Shown: positions 1 through 9,930, counted from the first letter of the stretch. The stretch is DNA of 51,159 nucleotides from Enterobacteriaceae bacterium UBA3516 (GCA_002377245.1 DFPL01000362.1:1-51159), one strand, 5' to 3'. Notes: generated by a model not told the origin, from the letters alone. Numbers and translations: made by a program.

Positions 1-53
1 TCCCTCAAGGGAGAGGGAGAAAACCGCATCTGCAATGACTAAAAGAGAGCCCC

Positions 54-389
54 ATGGATCATTTTGTTTGTATCAACGTTGAAGAAACCCACCAGAAACT
101 GCAGCAGAAGAAGGCGGTGCTGGTTGATATTCGCGATCCACAGAGCTTTGCGATGGGCCACACGCCGGGCGCATTCCACCTGACGAATGACACGCTGGCG
201 ACCTTTATGCAGGAGACCGATTTTGAAACGCCGGTCATGGTGATGTGCTATCACGGCAATAGCAGTAAAGGTGCCGCGCAGTATCTGCTCCAGCAGGGTT
301 ATGACAATGTCTACAGCGTGGACGGCGGTTTTGATGCCTGGCACCGTCACTTCCCGGCAGAAGTTGCGCACGGAACCCTTCAGGGATAA
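54..389 (+). CDS. glpE: Thiosulfate sulfurtransferase GlpE (single-domain rhodanese)
   Basis: A 111-residue cytoplasmic protein made of one rhodanese domain, close to the 108 residues of E. coli GlpE. It moves sulfane sulfur from thiosulfate to acceptors such as cyanide or thioredoxin. The active-site loop reads CYHGNS, with the catalytic cysteine at residue 65 as in E. coli. The ATG follows a purine-rich AGAGAG stretch. It is the first gene of glpE-glpG-glpR; glpG begins 53 bp downstream. The link to glycerol metabolism is by operon position only, and its physiological role is not settled even in E. coli. Confidence 0.96.
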   Translation: MDHFVCINVEETHQKLQQKKAVLVDIRDPQSFAMGHTPGAFHLTNDTLATFMQETDFETPVMVMCYHGNSSKGAAQYLLQQGYDNVYSVDGGFDAWHRHFPAEVAHGTLQG

Positions 390-442
390 CCAAAACTGCC
401 GCTATACTGTCCTCTTTTCCAGGGACTAAGCGACCACTTTTC

Positions 443-1273
443 ATGTTGATGATCACTTCCTTTGCTAACCCACGCGTCGCCCAGGCATTTGTTGATTACA
501 TGCAAACGCAGGGCGTTATTCTGACCATCCAGCATCACCAACAAAGCGATATCTGGCTGGCAGACGAGAGTCAGGCTGAACGGGTAAGAGCAGAGCTGGC
601 GCGCTTTATGGAAAATCCCGGCGACCCGCGTTACCTGGCGGCGAGTTGGCAGTCAGGGCAAACCAGCAATGGTCTGCACTATCGTGGTTTGCCGCTACGC
701 GCGGCGCGCCAGGAGCGTGGCGGACCGCTGACCGTTTTCATTTTTGCCGCCTGCGTGCTCGTTTTCGCTCTGATGAACATCATTGGCGACCAGGCGGTGA
801 TGATCTGGCTGGCCTGGCCGTTCAACGACGCGGTTCAGTATGAGGCCTGGCGTTATTTCACCCATGCGGTAATGCACTTTTCGCTGGTTCATATCATCTT
901 TAACCTGTTCTGGTGGTGGTATCTTGGCGGAGCCGTAGAGAAACGGCTGGGCAGCGGCAAACTGCTGGTAATCACCGTTATCAGCGCCTTGCTCAGCGGA
1001 TTTTTGCAGTTCAAGCTTTCAGGTCCGTGGTTCGGTGGTTTATCGGGTGTGGTCTATGCCCTGATTGGTTACGTCTGGCTGCGCGGTGAGCGCGATCCGG
1101 AACGCCCGGTCTATCTGCCGCGTGGACTGGCCATCTTCACCGGTGTGATTCTGATTGCCGAATGGTTTGGCGTATCGGCAATGAATAGCGCCACCGGCGC
1201 CCATACTGCCGGATTGTTGATTGGCCTCGCGATGGCGCTGGTCGATACCATGAATGCGCGAAAACGAACATAA
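443..1273 (+). CDS. glpG: Rhomboid intramembrane serine protease GlpG
   Basis: A 276-residue inner-membrane protease, the same length as E. coli GlpG. Residues 1-70 form the soluble N-terminal domain and about 95-270 carry six membrane segments. The Ser-His dyad is visible: Ser201 in GLSGVVYA and His254 in GAHTAGLL. The supporting His150 and Asn154 are also present in HIIFN. It cleaves membrane-spanning substrates within the bilayer. It sits between glpE and glpR, with only 17 bp before glpR. All catalytic residues are intact, so it should be active. Confidence 0.97.
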   Translation: MLMITSFANPRVAQAFVDYMQTQGVILTIQHHQQSDIWLADESQAERVRAELARFMENPGDPRYLAASWQSGQTSNGLHYRGLPLRAARQERGGPLTVFIFAACVLVFALMNIIGDQAVMIWLAWPFNDAVQYEAWRYFTHAVMHFSLVHIIFNLFWWWYLGGAVEKRLGSGKLLVITVISALLSGFLQFKLSGPWFGGLSGVVYALIGYVWLRGERDPERPVYLPRGLAIFTGVILIAEWFGVSAMNSATGAHTAGLLIGLAMALVDTMNARKRT

Positions 1274-1290
1274 TTATCCAGAGACAATTC

Positions 1291-2049
1291 ATGAAACAAA
1301 CACAACGTCATGACGCAATCATTGAACTGGTTAAAGTGCAGGGATATGTCAGCACGGAAGAACTGGTAGAACAATTCGCGGTGAGCCCGCAGACCATCCG
1401 CCGCGATCTCAACGATCTTGCGGATCAAAACAAGATTTTGCGTCACCACGGCGGTGCGGCGCTGCCTTCAAGTTCAGTGAATACCTCCTGGCACGATCGC
1501 AAAGCCACGCAGACGGCGGAAAAAGAGCGCATTGCGCGCAAAGTCGCCAGCCAGATCCCCAATGGGTCAACGTTGTTTATTGATATCGGGACCACGCCTG
1601 AAGCGGTGGCCCATGCTCTGCTGGATCACAGCAATTTACGGGTAGTCACCAACAACCTGAACGTGGCCAACACGCTGCTGAAAAAAGAGGACTTCCGCGT
1701 TATCCTGGCGGGAGGAGAGCTACGCAGCCGTGATGGCGGAATTGTGGGTGAGGCAACGCTCGATTTCATCTCCCAGTTCCGTCTGGATTTCGGTATTTTG
1801 GGGATTAGCGGCATCGATGCTGACGGCTCGCTGCTGGAATTTGACTACCATGAGGTTCGTACAAAGCGGGCAATCATTGAAAACTCCCGCCATGTCATGC
1901 TGGTGGTGGATCATTCGAAATTTGGTCGCAATGCCATGGTCAATATGGGCAGCATCAGCATGGTGGATACCGTTTACACCGACACCCCACCGCCTGCCGG
2001 GGTGATGCAGGTGTTAACCAGTAATAACATTCAGCTCGAATTGTGTTGA
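1291..2049 (+). CDS. glpR: Glycerol-3-phosphate regulon repressor GlpR (DeoR family)
   Basis: A 252-residue DeoR-family repressor, identical in length to E. coli GlpR. The N-terminal winged helix (about residues 5-58, with VSPQTIRRDLNDL as recognition region) binds glp operators. The C-terminal DeoRC sensor domain (about 75-235, starting near IDIGTTPEAV) binds glycerol 3-phosphate, which releases the repressor. It is the last gene of glpEGR and converges on malT with a 40-bp gap. In K-12 the rtc genes lie between glpR and malT; they are absent here. Confidence 0.97.
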   Translation: MKQTQRHDAIIELVKVQGYVSTEELVEQFAVSPQTIRRDLNDLADQNKILRHHGGAALPSSSVNTSWHDRKATQTAEKERIARKVASQIPNGSTLFIDIGTTPEAVAHALLDHSNLRVVTNNLNVANTLLKKEDFRVILAGGELRSRDGGIVGEATLDFISQFRLDFGILGISGIDADGSLLEFDYHEVRTKRAIIENSRHVMLVVDHSKFGRNAMVNMGSISMVDTVYTDTPPPAGVMQVLTSNNIQLELC

Positions 2050-2057
2050 TGTAAAGT

Positions 2058-2078
2058 CGGCTGGCGCAATGCCAGCCG
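2058..2078. terminator. Stem-loop between convergent glpR and malT
   Basis: An 8-bp perfect stem (CGGCTGGC paired with GCCAGCCG) with a 5-base loop fills most of the 40-bp gap between the two stop codons. Neither side has a strong T run, so it may slow or end transcription in both directions only weakly. Confidence 0.5.
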
Positions 2079-2089
2079 GACAGTCTGCT

Positions 2090-4795
2090 TTAAACCCCGT
2101 ATCCCATCATTTTCAACAGCCGCTGCGCATGCTGAACCGCATCCTGACGGTGAGCGACACCGAGTTTCTGATACAGATTACGAATGTGCGTTTTGATGGT
2201 CGTCGCCGCAACGGCGAGCTCGCCGGCAATCTGTTCGTTGCTGTAACCGGAATAGATAAGCCCCAGCACCTGCCACTCACGCTGGGTGAGCGGGCTGGTG
2301 CGAATAAGTTCTGGTACATCCGGGTGGGTGAGCAGACGCTCCACAAAGTTCTCATCAAAATGAGCAAACTTGTGGCGATGATGTTGGTTGATGTCACGCA
2401 GGATACGCTGGGCACGATGTTGATCCAGTTCTGGCAGCGTATTGAGCTGGATAAGCTGGCGCAGCTGCTGGGCCATCGCTTCGCCTTCAATCACAAAGTG
2501 GCTGATAAACCCGGTACGGTTAGCAAGCTGCAGGGCTTCAAGCAGCACACGCTGGGCATCGTTCTTGCGCCCTGACTGCCAGTAAAGCTGGTTAAGCAGC
2601 AGCAGGTTGCGATTGAGATCGCTCATCAGGCGCAGGCTGCGGGCGTTTTCGTTTAACTCTTCCAGCACCATCTCCGCCGGATCAAAATCGCCCAGTAAAA
2701 TTTGTGCGCGAGCAATGTTACGCCACTGACCTTGCAGGAAGTGGTTATTGGCAAATTCCGGTTTCGGCGTCTGACGCAGCCACTGCGCTGCGGCCTTTTT
2801 GTCGCCGACCATCTGCCAGTAAATTACGCGGACCTTATCGGCATTCGACACCCAATCGCTGTGATACTGACCGTTGCCCAACAGATTCTCAAGACGATGC
2901 AGATGGCTACGGGCATTGTCCAGGTCGCCACGGGCGAGGGAGTTTTGTACCACCAGCGCCAGGCATTGCAGCTGTTGCTGGGGTTGATAGGAAACCAGCA
3001 CTTCCATGCCCTGACGCGCCGCCGCTTCGGATTCATCCAACCGCGCCCACGCCCAGAACAGCTGAGCGCGGATGCGCAGCAGAAATTCATGCATCGGGAG
3101 CTGTTCAAGGTGCTGTTCACGGACCAGCTGGAACCCTTTTTCCTGGGTCTCCCACGCGGCCTGCAGAAAGCCCTGGGCAAACAAAATTTCACTTTGCTGG
3201 ATAAGACTCCACAGCGCGTAATGCCATACGTCATGGCGACGGGACATCTGCTCCGTCTGCTGCATCAGCGCCAGCGAATTGGTCAGCAGCCCTTTACAGT
3301 GCAGCACTTCGCCATGAACCGAGGTGGCCACAATGCGGCTGTAATAGTTGGCAAGGGGCAGCTCATCAAGCGCGACCATCGCCAGGCGTTCAGCTTCAAC
3401 GGCATCGCCATCATTGATAGCCACCTGCGCGCGCAGCGCATTGAAATCGCCATGCAGCGAGGCGTCCATGCGGGTAGTCATCTCCTGCTCCGCCCTCGCC
3501 AGCAGGGTATTGACCTCGCTGTAACGATGCTGGCTTTGCATCAGCCAGGCCTGTAGCAGCACAAGGCGCGGATTTTCCAGCAAACTCTCCCACGGCAGCG
3601 CTTTGAGAGAGGCTTCCAACAGGCTCAACTCACTGTGGTTGAACAGCCCCCATGCGTGGTGGAGCAGAATGTCACGCAGCATGGTGCCGTCGCCTGCCGC
3701 CAGCGCATGATGAATAGCTTCGCTGGGGAAACCTTGCGCCATCCAGCTTTCAGCCGCCGCACGGTGGATGTCAGGCAGCTCGGCGGCGAGTTCCCACTGG
3801 CAGCGCTGACGCAGAAAGTTGCCGAACAGCGGGTGATAGCTGAACCACTCGCCGGAGTCATCCATACGCTGTAAAAACAGACCCTGCCGCTCAATTTCTT
3901 CCAGCCGCATTTGACCGTTCTCTTCACCGGTCACGCGCACAATCAACGCATCGTTCATCGAACGCAATAACGCGCTTTTGAGTAAAAACTGGCGTGTCGC
4001 CGCGTCGACGTTATCCAGCACTTCATCAACCAGATAATCGGACAAATGGCTCGCATTGATCCCCGCCAGACGACGCGCCGACTGGTGGGCTACGCCATGG
4101 TTTTGCCTGACGGAAAGGGCAATGAGCTGCAGCGCCGTGGCCCATCCGGCCACGTCATCGCACAGGCGGCCACTTTCGGCAGCTTCAATCGGGGACGTCA
4201 GGCGACAATCAAAGAACTGTTTGGCTTCCTGGTGGGTAAACGCCAGTTGGTGACTGCCAATCTCAAGTAATTGCTCACGCACGCGCAGATTAGCGATGCC
4301 GAGCTGCGGCAGATTGCGCGACAGGACGATCAGGGTCAGGTTTTCCGGCTGATGGCGCAGGAAGAAACGCATCGCATCGTGAATCACCGGATTGGTAATG
4401 AGATGGTAATCGTCAATCACCAGATACAGCGCGCGTTGCCACTCCGCGAGCTCAATAAACAGTTGGGCAAAGAGGGAGGAGAGGCTGGCGTACTGACGCT
4501 TTTGCGCCATGGCTTCGCTGCTGACGCAATGCCCGCCGGTGGCTTGCTGGATAGCCGCGATAAAGTAGCTGGCAAATCTCTCCTGCTGATTATCCCCCTC
4601 ATCCAGAGAGAACCAGCCGATGTCGTTTTTACCCGCCGCCCACTGCGAGATGAGGGTTGTCTTTCCGTAACCTGCGGGGCTGGTGATGAGCGCTAGCCGA
4701 AAATTGTTCGCGCCGGAAAGTTTCGCCAACAGGCGATCGCGAACGACGGTATGGTCGAGGCGAACCGGGCGACTTAATTTAGACGGAATCAGCAT
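2090..4795 (-). CDS. malT: Maltose regulon transcriptional activator MalT
   Basis: A 901-residue STAND-class ATPase activator, matching E. coli MalT in length. The NTPase domain has a P-loop around residues 39-48 (PAGYGKTT) and a Walker B-like LVIDDYH. A winged helix and a long helical sensor repeat region for maltotriose follow. The C-terminal LuxR-type helix-turn-helix (last ~70 residues, ending LLKMMGYGV) binds MalT boxes. A GTG codon three codons upstream is in frame, but the ATG giving MLIPSKL matches the family start. ATP and maltotriose drive assembly on mal promoters. It is divergent from malPQ, and a CRP site lies upstream. Confidence 0.97.
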   Translation of the reverse strand: MLIPSKLSRPVRLDHTVVRDRLLAKLSGANNFRLALITSPAGYGKTTLISQWAAGKNDIGWFSLDEGDNQQERFASYFIAAIQQATGGHCVSSEAMAQKRQYASLSSLFAQLFIELAEWQRALYLVIDDYHLITNPVIHDAMRFFLRHQPENLTLIVLSRNLPQLGIANLRVREQLLEIGSHQLAFTHQEAKQFFDCRLTSPIEAAESGRLCDDVAGWATALQLIALSVRQNHGVAHQSARRLAGINASHLSDYLVDEVLDNVDAATRQFLLKSALLRSMNDALIVRVTGEENGQMRLEEIERQGLFLQRMDDSGEWFSYHPLFGNFLRQRCQWELAAELPDIHRAAAESWMAQGFPSEAIHHALAAGDGTMLRDILLHHAWGLFNHSELSLLEASLKALPWESLLENPRLVLLQAWLMQSQHRYSEVNTLLARAEQEMTTRMDASLHGDFNALRAQVAINDGDAVEAERLAMVALDELPLANYYSRIVATSVHGEVLHCKGLLTNSLALMQQTEQMSRRHDVWHYALWSLIQQSEILFAQGFLQAAWETQEKGFQLVREQHLEQLPMHEFLLRIRAQLFWAWARLDESEAAARQGMEVLVSYQPQQQLQCLALVVQNSLARGDLDNARSHLHRLENLLGNGQYHSDWVSNADKVRVIYWQMVGDKKAAAQWLRQTPKPEFANNHFLQGQWRNIARAQILLGDFDPAEMVLEELNENARSLRLMSDLNRNLLLLNQLYWQSGRKNDAQRVLLEALQLANRTGFISHFVIEGEAMAQQLRQLIQLNTLPELDQHRAQRILRDINQHHRHKFAHFDENFVERLLTHPDVPELIRTSPLTQREWQVLGLIYSGYSNEQIAGELAVAATTIKTHIRNLYQKLGVAHRQDAVQHAQRLLKMMGYGV

Positions 4796-4919
4796 AGTAA
4801 TCACTTCACTGTGAGGACAAAGGGGGAAAACGATTTTTTTTGCGCTTCGTAATTAATATCAATAAGGTCGGATAAATCCGCATTTATTGCAAGTTATGTC
4901 CAAATCTAACGATTGTGAA

Positions 4920-4935
4920 TTTGCACTATGTCACA
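4920..4935 (-). promoter_or_regulatory. CRP site upstream of malT
   Basis: Read on the malT strand, the 16-mer is TGTGACATAGTGCAAA: a perfect TGTGA half-site with a degenerate second half. It closely resembles the known CRP site of E. coli malT. The A/T-rich TTATTG element at 4859-4864 could serve as the -10 box, which would put the CRP centre about 70 bp upstream of the start, as in E. coli. Confidence 0.65.
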
Positions 4936-5318
4936 TTTCTAAATTGTTAATGAATAAATTGTCGACACCCGTGGGCAAAGGCTGCGCAGGCAGATCGCCT
5001 CTGTTATCACGCCTTCAATGGCAAATTATTTGCCGTTCAGAAGGTGCTCAATAACATTATTAAGTGGAAATTCCACGATTCAGCACAAATAGCAAAAACC
5101 GCTGCCTATGCACCAACAAATTATTATTTCTTCAACCAGGTCTGTATTAACGATTAATTTAATATGAAACGAGAGTTCATTCTTTTACTCCTCTTTTAGC
5201 AGGCTTCAGCGCGCCGTCTCCCTTGCCGCTATGCTTAAACGCCGAGCCATAAGGAGCAAGGGCTTGAATAATGTTTAAAAAAACAGCTAACTTTAGGTGG
5301 CAGAGATCACACTTTTCG

Positions 5319-5363
5319 CTCATCCCTGCTACTCCTCCCCGTTGATTCCCTGGCAGGATGAGG
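5319..5363 (+). promoter_or_regulatory. MalT boxes of the malPQ promoter
   Basis: Three matches to the MalT core GGATGA / GGAGGA occur here: one on the minus strand at 5320-5328 (GGGATGA reading), one on the minus strand at 5332-5340 (GGGGAGGAG), and one on the plus strand at 5356-5363 (GGATGAGG). This resembles the box arrangement of the E. coli malPQ promoter. The malP ATG is 70 bp downstream. Confidence 0.6.
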
Positions 5364-5432
5364 ACGTCATTTAACGAGCCTGGCACACTAGCGCTAACGT
5401 TGTTTTCTTCAATTACAGGATCCGATTTCTTT

Positions 5433-7826
5433 ATGTCAAAGCCTACGTTTAACAAAGCGCAATTCGAAGCGGCACTGACACGTCAGTGGCAGCAATTTGG
5501 TCTGCACGCCGCGCAAGAAATGACATCCCGCCAGTGGTGGCAGGCGGTAAGTGGCGCACTGGCAGAATTGCTGGTGGCGCTGCCTCAGGCGAAGCACGCT
5601 CGCCAGCAGCGCCATGTTAACTACATCTCTATGGAATTTTTGATTGGCCGCCTGACGGGCAATAATTTGCTGAACCTGGGGTGGTATCAGGATGTGAGCG
5701 AAGTGCTGCAAGCCCAGGGACTAAGCCTCAGCGACCTGCTGGAAGAAGAGACTGACCCTGCGCTGGGCAATGGGGGATTAGGGCGTCTGGCGGCCTGTTT
5801 CCTCGATTCGATGGCGACCGTAGGGCAATCCGCGACGGGCTACGGCCTGAATTATCAGTATGGCCTGTTCCGCCAGTCCTTCGACGAAGGGCATCAGAAA
5901 GAAGCGCCGGACGACTGGCACCGCCGGACGTATCCGTGGTTTACGCATAATGAACAGCTGGATGTGCATGTGGGCATCGGCGGCAAAGTGAGTAAAGAAG
6001 GGCACTGGACGCCTGCTTTTACCATCGTGGGCGAAGCCTGGGATCTGCCGGTGCTTGGCTACCATAACAGCGTGGCCCAGCCGCTGCGCCTGTGGCAGGC
6101 AACTCATGCGCACCCGTTTGACCTGACCAAATTCAACGACGGCGATTTCCTGAGAGCTGAGCAGCAGGGGATTGACGCTGAAAAACTGACCAAAGTGCTC
6201 TACCCGAATGATAACCACCAGGCAGGCAAAAAGCTGCGCCTGATGCAGCAGTACTTCCAGTGCGCCTGTTCCGTTGCCGATATCCTGCGCCGTCACCATC
6301 TGGCCGGACGTAAACTGGCTGAGCTGGCGGAGTATGAAGTTATCCAGTTGAACGACACCCACCCGACCATCGCCATTCCTGAACTGCTGCGTGTCCTCAT
6401 CGATGAGCACCAGCTGAGCTGGGATGACGCCTGGGCCATCACCAGCAAAACTTTCGCCTACACCAACCATACGTTGATGCCGGAAGCATTGGAGTGCTGG
6501 GATGAAAAACTGGTGAAAGCGCTGCTGCCGCGCCACATGCAAATCATCAAGCAAATCAATGACCGCTTTAAGGTACTGGTAGAAAAAACCTGGCCGGGGG
6601 ATGAAGCGATATGGGCAAAACTTGCGGTGGTACATAACAAACAGGTGCGCATGGCAAACATGTGCGTGGTGAGCGGTTTTGCGGTGAACGGCGTGGCTGC
6701 GCTGCACTCCGATCTGGTCGTGAAAGATCTCTTCCCGGAGTACAACCAACTGTGGCCGGGCAAATTCCATAATGTCACCAATGGCATTACGCCACGTCGC
6801 TGGATCAAGCAGTGCAACCCGGCGCTGGCCGCATTACTGGATAAGTCGCTGAAAAAAGAGTGGGCCAATGACCTTGACCAGCTTATTCATCTGGAGAAGT
6901 TTGCCGACGACGCAAAATTCCGTGCGCAGTACCGTGCGATTAAGCAGGAAAACAAAAACCTGCTTGCGGAATTTGTGAAACATCGCACCGGTATTGAGAT
7001 TAATCCAAAGGCCATTTTTGATATCCAAATCAAACGCCTGCATGAATATAAGCGTCAGCATTTGAACCTGCTGCACATTGTCGCGCTCTACAGAGAAATT
7101 CGTGAAAATCCGCAGGCCGACCGTGTACCGCGCGTATTTTTATTTGGCGCCAAAGCGGCACCGGGTTATTACCTGGCGAAGAATATTATTTATGCCATCA
7201 ACAAAGTCGCGCAGGTGATTAATAACGATGCGAAGGTCGGCGATAAACTCAAGGTGGTCTTCCTGCCAGACTACTGCGTCTCGGCGGCAGAGCGACTGAT
7301 TCCGGCGGCAGATGTCTCGGAGCAAATTTCCACCGCCGGTAAAGAAGCCTCGGGCACCGGTAACATGAAGCTGGCACTGAACGGCGCGCTGACGGTCGGG
7401 ACGCTTGATGGCGCCAACGTTGAAATTGCCGAGCAGGTGGGTGATGAGAATATCTTTATCTTTGGTCACACGGTCGAAGAGGTAAAAGCGCTGAAGGCGA
7501 AAGGCTACGACCCGGTGAAATGGCGTAAAAAAGACAAAGAGTTAGATGCGGTGCTGAAAGAGCTGGAGAGCGGGAAATACAGCGACGGAGATAAGCATGC
7601 CTTCGACCAAATGCTGCACAGCATGGGTAAACAAGGCGGCGATCCCTACCTGGTGCTGGCAGATTTTGCAGCCTATGTTGATGCACAAAAGCGTGTTGAT
7701 GCGCTATACCGTGATGAGGAGGCGTGGACACGAGCAGCGATTCTGAATACTGCGCGTTGCGGAATGTTCAGCTCGGATCGCTCGATTCGCGATTATCAGA
7801 CCCGTATCTGGCAGGCAAAACGCTAA
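5433..7826 (+). CDS. malP: Maltodextrin phosphorylase MalP
   Basis: A 797-residue cytoplasmic glycogen-phosphorylase-family enzyme, the same length as E. coli MalP. It uses phosphate to release glucose 1-phosphate from linear maltodextrins. The PLP-binding motif EASGTGNMK is present, with the cofactor lysine at residue 646. The N-terminal substrate region (LGNGGLGRLAACFLDS) is also intact. The frame stays open 25 codons upstream, but the ATG giving MSKPTFN matches the family start. malQ follows 8 bp after the stop, so the two form the malPQ operon, activated by MalT. Confidence 0.98.
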   Translation: MSKPTFNKAQFEAALTRQWQQFGLHAAQEMTSRQWWQAVSGALAELLVALPQAKHARQQRHVNYISMEFLIGRLTGNNLLNLGWYQDVSEVLQAQGLSLSDLLEEETDPALGNGGLGRLAACFLDSMATVGQSATGYGLNYQYGLFRQSFDEGHQKEAPDDWHRRTYPWFTHNEQLDVHVGIGGKVSKEGHWTPAFTIVGEAWDLPVLGYHNSVAQPLRLWQATHAHPFDLTKFNDGDFLRAEQQGIDAEKLTKVLYPNDNHQAGKKLRLMQQYFQCACSVADILRRHHLAGRKLAELAEYEVIQLNDTHPTIAIPELLRVLIDEHQLSWDDAWAITSKTFAYTNHTLMPEALECWDEKLVKALLPRHMQIIKQINDRFKVLVEKTWPGDEAIWAKLAVVHNKQVRMANMCVVSGFAVNGVAALHSDLVVKDLFPEYNQLWPGKFHNVTNGITPRRWIKQCNPALAALLDKSLKKEWANDLDQLIHLEKFADDAKFRAQYRAIKQENKNLLAEFVKHRTGIEINPKAIFDIQIKRLHEYKRQHLNLLHIVALYREIRENPQADRVPRVFLFGAKAAPGYYLAKNIIYAINKVAQVINNDAKVGDKLKVVFLPDYCVSAAERLIPAADVSEQISTAGKEASGTGNMKLALNGALTVGTLDGANVEIAEQVGDENIFIFGHTVEEVKALKAKGYDPVKWRKKDKELDAVLKELESGKYSDGDKHAFDQMLHSMGKQGGDPYLVLADFAAYVDAQKRVDALYRDEEAWTRAAILNTARCGMFSSDRSIRDYQTRIWQAKR

Positions 7827-7834
7827 GGGAAAGC

Positions 7835-9925
7835 ATGGTGAGTAAACGTCTTGAAAGTGCCGCGCTGGCAGCGGGTATTAGCCCGGATTACATTAATGCG
7901 CACGGCAAACCGCAGTCTATCGGTGCTGAAACCAAACGGCGTTTGCTGGAGGCCATGCACCACGCTGCGGCAACTCCCCCCACGGGGGAGCCGGTACCTC
8001 GTGTGCTGGTGTTTCACCAGGGCAAACGCAAATCTCTGCCCGTTGAAGGCAAGGGAAGTTACGACTGGGTAATCACTACGGAGCAGGGGCTGCAGCTTCG
8101 GGGCCGGGTTGAGGCGGGGAACTCTCTCTCGCTGCCGGGGAAATTACCGCAGGGTTATCATACGCTCACGCTGCGTCAGGATGAGCAGCGCTGGCACTGT
8201 CGGTTGATTGTGACGCCGAAACGCTGCTATGAGCCGCAGGCTTTGCTGGAAGGCAAGAAATTATGGGGTGCCTGCGTGCAGCTCTATACCCTGCGTTCCG
8301 AAAAGAACTGGGGTATTGGCGATTTCGGCGATCTGAAAGCGATGCTGACGGAGGTCGCAAATCGCGGCGGCGCGTTTATCGGCTTAAACCCGATTCATGC
8401 GCTATATCCGGCTAACCCGGAGAGCGCCAGCCCATACAGCCCCTCTTCCCGTCGCTGGATGAATGTCATCTATATCGATGTGAATGCGGTTGAGGATTTC
8501 CGTGCCAGCAAAGAGGCCCAGGCGTGGTGGAAACTGCCTACCACACAAGCCTCGCTAAATGCGGCGCGTGATGCTGAATTTGTGGATTACTCCACGGTGA
8601 CGGCATTAAAGCTCGCAGGCTTACGTCTGGCCTGGCAGCAGTTCTGTACGCGCAAAGCGGGTGATGACGCCCGCGCGGCGTTCGACAGTTTCGTGAAGCA
8701 GGAAGGTGAGAGCCTCTACTGGCAGGCAGCGTTCGATGCGCTGCATGCGAACCAGGTAAAAGAAGACGAGCTACGCTGGGGCTGGCCCGCCTGGCCGGAA
8801 GAATATCAGTCAATCGATACTCCGCAGGTGAAGGCATTTTGTACTGAACATGCGGATGAGGTGAGCTTTTACCTGTGGCTGCAATGGCTGGCGTACACGC
8901 AGTTCGCAGAGTGCTGGGAGACCAGCCAGGGCTTCGCGATGCCGATTGGCCTCTACCGCGATTTGGCGGTCGGGGTGGCCGAGGGCGGGGCGGAGACCTG
9001 GTGCGATCGCGAATTGTATTGCCTGAAAGCCTCGGTGGGTGCGCCGCCGGATATTCTTGGTCCTTTGGGGCAGAACTGGGGGCTTCCACCGATGGATCCC
9101 CACATTACCGCTGCGCGCGGCTATGAGCCGTTTATCGATTTGCTACGAGCCAACATGAAGAACTGCGGCGCGTTGCGTATCGATCATGTGATGTCGATGC
9201 TGCGTTTGTGGTGGATACCTTACGGTGAAACAGCGGATCACGGTGCCTATGTGCAGTACCCGGTCGACGATCTCTTGTCGATCCTGGCGCTGGAAAGTCA
9301 GCGTCACCAGTGCATGGTGATTGGCGAAGACCTTGGGACAGTGCCGGTTGAAATCGTCAGTAAACTGCGCGACAGCGGCGTTTACTCCTACAAGGTGCTC
9401 TATTTCGAAAGCGACCATGAGAAGCAGTTCCGTGCGCCAAAAGCGTACCCGGAACAATCCATGGCCGTCGCCACGACCCATGATTTACCTACTTTACGTG
9501 GCTACTGGGAAAGCGGCGATCTGACGCTCGGGAAAACGCTGGGGCTGTACCCGGATGAAGTCGTGTTACGTGGGTTGTTCCACGATCGGGAACTGGCAAA
9601 ACAGGGGTTACTTGATGCCCTGCATGCCCATGGCTGTTTGCCGAAAAAGGTGGGGCGCAAAGCCTCGCGGATGCCGATGACTGCGGTATTGAACCGTGGC
9701 ATGCAGCGCTACATTGCTGACAGCAACAGCGCGCTGCTCGGGCTACAACCGGAAGACTGGTTGAATATGGCCGGGCCGGTGAATATTCCGGGTACCAGTT
9801 ACCAGTACAAGAACTGGCGGCGCAAGCTGTCCACTTCACTTGAGACGATGTTCGCCAACGAAAGCGTGAACAAGCTGATTAAGGACCTGGATAAGCGCCG
9901 AAGGGCGGCCGGGAAGAAAAAGTAA
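7835..9925 (+). CDS. malQ: 4-alpha-glucanotransferase (amylomaltase) MalQ
   Basis: A 696-residue GH77 enzyme (E. coli MalQ is 694). It transfers maltosyl and longer dextrinyl units between maltodextrins, releasing glucose and making longer chains for MalP. The three catalytic acids are visible: Asp450 (RIDHV, nucleophile), Glu498 (GEDLGT, acid/base) and Asp550 (THDLPT). The chosen ATG has a good AAGGGA ribosome site just after the malP stop and gives MVSKRLESAA. The frame is open upstream inside malP, but that extension is not part of the family. A strong terminator follows. Confidence 0.98.
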   Translation: MVSKRLESAALAAGISPDYINAHGKPQSIGAETKRRLLEAMHHAAATPPTGEPVPRVLVFHQGKRKSLPVEGKGSYDWVITTEQGLQLRGRVEAGNSLSLPGKLPQGYHTLTLRQDEQRWHCRLIVTPKRCYEPQALLEGKKLWGACVQLYTLRSEKNWGIGDFGDLKAMLTEVANRGGAFIGLNPIHALYPANPESASPYSPSSRRWMNVIYIDVNAVEDFRASKEAQAWWKLPTTQASLNAARDAEFVDYSTVTALKLAGLRLAWQQFCTRKAGDDARAAFDSFVKQEGESLYWQAAFDALHANQVKEDELRWGWPAWPEEYQSIDTPQVKAFCTEHADEVSFYLWLQWLAYTQFAECWETSQGFAMPIGLYRDLAVGVAEGGAETWCDRELYCLKASVGAPPDILGPLGQNWGLPPMDPHITAARGYEPFIDLLRANMKNCGALRIDHVMSMLRLWWIPYGETADHGAYVQYPVDDLLSILALESQRHQCMVIGEDLGTVPVEIVSKLRDSGVYSYKVLYFESDHEKQFRAPKAYPEQSMAVATTHDLPTLRGYWESGDLTLGKTLGLYPDEVVLRGLFHDRELAKQGLLDALHAHGCLPKKVGRKASRMPMTAVLNRGMQRYIADSNSALLGLQPEDWLNMAGPVNIPGTSYQYKNWRRKLSTSLETMFANESVNKLIKDLDKRRRAAGKKK

Positions 9926-9930
9926 AAGCA

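Larger units (their letters stand above)
4796..5432. other. malT-malP divergent regulatory region (637 bp)
   Basis: A 637-bp intergenic region with no convincing gene. It is AT-rich on the malT side. It holds the CRP-dependent malT promoter region (around 4855-4935) and, near malP, a cluster of MalT-box-like motifs (5319-5363). The middle part, roughly 4940-5290, shows nothing I can assign. A 92-codon reverse ORF at 5177-5455 runs into the malP start and has no recognisable protein content. Confidence 0.7.

Noticed and set aside
4805..5430. Small gene in the malT-malP gap
   Set aside because: The only ORF of any size runs antisense into the malP start and has no coding character; the gap is explained by regulatory sites.
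5778..6770. 330-codon reverse ORF inside malP
   Set aside because: Antisense shadow of malP with no protein family features.
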